Of a stretch of DNA of 64,000 nucleotides, positions 62,415 to 64,000 are shown piece by piece. Under the pieces are notes generated by a model. That model ran no database searches and was not told where the DNA came from. It was given only the letters and a program-made list of their open reading frames with translations. This stretch comes from Phorcus lineatus (lineage: Eukaryota > Mollusca > Gastropoda > Trochida > Trochidae). The stretch covers positions 27,379,645 through 27,443,644 of the forward strand of contig OV121088.1 in the NCBI GenBank assembly GCA_921293015.1, in the 5' to 3' direction. The stretch's first letter is position 1, and the number at the start of each line of letters is the position of its first letter. The position numbers and the translations under genes were made by a program.

Positions 62415-62648
62415 TTTCATATGTACATTTACATTTTGTCTTGTTCTTCTGCATAATGATATTGGTTGAGTGGTCTGCTATAAAAATTATTTTATTTGAA
62501 AAAAACAAAGATTTATGATTTTACTTTTGTGAATACACTTTAGTTTAGTTCATCATGAACAAATGTTGCAATTAAATAGATTCTTTCACAATAATAAGAA
62601 CCCTGATGCTATGGTTTCCATGTGTGCAGAAATTTGGGCTCCTCCTGA

Positions 62649-63150
62649 ATGTTACCAATTGCAAGACAATTTTCTTTCATCAATACATTAAGTCAAAAAC
62701 GAAAGTAGAAAGTTTGAAGTTTGATTAAGCTATGCAAATACATTTCCCTTACTTGACTGATTAAAAGTTGTCCACGCTAAAATGGCCGCCTACATTTTGT
62801 GTTTGATATGTGAATAGGGAGAATCAGCTTGAGTAGTGGAATGTTTTACCAACTGAAGTAAATAAATGTTGTATTTATTTTTTGTAACTTGTATCTACTG
62901 GAGGAAATATAAAAAATAAATATGCATAAAACGTGCTATAGTGCCTTTAAGAGTTACATGCGGGAATATGACAGACTAACAGGTAATTTTGGGGAAATAA
63001 TGTGATCTCAGGAAAACGGATTTAAATGTTACCAATTGTAAGTCAATCACATTTTATCAATACAAGAATTTAAAGTTAGATTTGGTTAAGCTATGCAAAT
63101 CCATTTACCTTACTCGAATTGTTAAATGTGTTCACATTAAAATAACAGCT
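62649..63150 (+). repeat. Diverged direct duplication of about 140 bp, copies at 62649 and 63026
   Basis: Copy 1 (about 62649-62790) and copy 2 (about 63026-63150) share ATGTTACCAATTG, then CAATACA, then TTAAGCTATGCAAAT, CCATTT/ACATTT and ACTTG/ACTCG, followed by TTAAAAG/TTAAATG and ACTAAAATGG/CATTAAAATAA. The offset drifts from 377 to 361, so small indels separate them. Both carry the octamer ATGCAAAT. They are either an old segmental duplication or two copies of an unnamed repeat. Confidence 0.6.
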
Positions 63151-63511
63151 TTAGGGTGATACGTGACACTGATAGACTGAAACATATTACGAGCAAGGTA
63201 CATAAAGGGAACGACAAGACAAATGAAAAGGACGATTTTAAAAATGACAGATGGTAGCAAATGGTTGTTCTTTAAAAATTGTAGGAATGACACTTCTACT
63301 AGTCTTGTATCATTAAGGACATTTCCAATAATAAATTAGAAATTTGAATAACATACAACTGATCCACCACAAAATACAAGACACCGACATAACATTTCCT
63401 TTAAAAAGTTTTTCTGTCTGTTTTATGACTATAAAAGGATATTAATAAGTATAAAACAACAAATACAAAAACTGTTATACAGTAAAAGAACAACAACCTA
63501 CCTACCTCTTG

Positions 63512-64000
63512 CTAAAGGGGTAGTAATACGTTTGTTTGAAAGAGTTAATTCTTCAATTTTTCCACAAGAAACACTAAAGTTTACCCCAAAGGTATTATCT
63601 TCAGAGGATCAAATGCCTCATTAGTTAACCCAACCATCCGAAGGTAGTCGTAGACAAAATAATAAAGGTATCATGCAAAAATCACAAGCGGCCATTTTTG
63701 TGTGAACACCTTTTAATCATTTGAGGAAGAGTAATTGATTGCATACTGTAAAATCATTATATTTCGCGGGTGTTTAATTTTCGCACAAAGCCATAATGCG
63801 CGAATACTAAAACATCGCGAAATATTATTATAAATATATAAATATATTATAAATTAAACCCCGCGAATCAGTTATTTTTTATGTTTGCGCGAAAATAACA
63901 CTCCACGAAAATAAAGGATTTTACAGTAATTTAACTGATCATGATACGCCCGTTTTAAAACTGTTTCTATTAATTACAAACATTGTATTGTAAATGGGAA
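63512..64000 (+). mobile_element. TTAA-flanked MITE family, copy 4 (runs off the window, carries nested MITE)
   Basis: The left end (CTAA then AGGGGTAGTAATACG) matches the left end of copy 1 at 3316. The interior matches copies 1 and 2 (CTTCAGAGGATCAAA, AACCCAACCATCCG, TTTGTGTGAACACCTTT, ATTTGAGG). A second element at 63746-63926 interrupts it, and homology to copy 2 resumes at once after it (ATACGCCCGTTTTAAAA). The right end is beyond the window. Confidence 0.65.
63744..63928. mobile_element. MITE with CTGTAAAATC termini, TA target duplication
   Basis: Terminal inverted repeats: CTGTAAAATCATT on the left, AATAAAGGATTTTACAG on the right, flanked by TA on both sides (63744-63745 and 63927-63928). 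The 181-bp element has an AT-rich centre and CGCGAA motifs in both arms. It is a non-autonomous DNA transposon without coding capacity; TA duplication fits Tc1/mariner-type mobilisation. Similar palindromic repeats are abundant in mollusc genomes (recollection). Confidence 0.75.

Larger units (their letters stand above)
59445..62430 (+). other. FGFRL1: Probable FGFRL1 3' UTR
   Basis: No ORF or splice pattern follows the stop. AATAAA hexamers occur at 61862, 61978 and 62409. The last has a GT-rich stretch soon after it (ttttgtcttgttcttctg) and is preceded by an unusually GC-rich 130 bp, so the longest 3' UTR may end near 62430. A shorter form ending near 60.6 kb cannot be excluded. The end is inferred, not seen. 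Confidence 0.5.

Noticed and set aside
1-64000. CRISPR array, bacterial operon or phage-like system
   Set aside because: No regularly spaced short repeats with unique spacers and no dense ORFs. Tandem arrays here are head-to-tail minisatellites in animal DNA.
1-64000. Retroviral, LTR or other virus-derived elements
   Set aside because: No long terminal repeats, primer-binding sites or recognisable gag, pol or env-like reading frames were seen.

Overview
This window is intron-rich, AT-rich animal DNA. It has canonical GT-AG introns of up to about 14 kb, no operons, and many short interspersed repeats. The fold-back MITEs and tRNA-derived SINEs resemble those common in molluscs and other marine invertebrates, so a lophotrochozoan, most likely a mollusc, is the best guess. 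That guess is inference: no species-specific marker is visible.

One protein-coding gene can be supported. It is an FGFRL1 (fibroblast growth factor receptor-like 1) orthologue on the + strand, from 29699 (ATG) to 59444 (TGA). Seven coding exons join in frame to 473 residues: signal peptide, Ig1, a 26-residue acidic linker, Ig2, Ig3 split over two exons, then one exon with the transmembrane helix and a short tail ending in a His-rich stretch. There is no tyrosine kinase domain, which is the hallmark of this receptor. Ig1 to Ig3, the WLKR segment, the GMYICLGAN motif and the C-terminal HQH motif all match vertebrate FGFRL1 as I know it.

Layout: 1-29.7 kb is 5' flank or 5' non-coding region with no recognisable protein gene. 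It holds a GC/CpG-richer block at about 9.8-11.4 kb that ends in a consensus splice donor (a possible far-upstream untranslated exon), several tandem repeats, two hairpin MITEs, one SINE and copies of a TTAA-flanked MITE. Intron 1 (14.3 kb) and intron 2 (11.7 kb) are AT-rich with a few candidate regulatory elements, including PBX/MEIS-type motifs. The last five coding exons lie within 3.5 kb at 55.99-59.44 kb. The 3' UTR probably runs to about 62.43 kb. The right edge holds a fourth copy of the TTAA-flanked MITE, interrupted by a second MITE.

No bacterial-type system, CRISPR array, rRNA gene, intact tRNA gene, LINE reverse transcriptase or retroviral element was recognised. Most short ORFs in the window look like chance ORFs. 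The most interesting non-genic signals are the nested MITE insertion, the clustered 9-bp motif upstream of the candidate first exon, and the inverted PBX/MEIS pair in intron 1.
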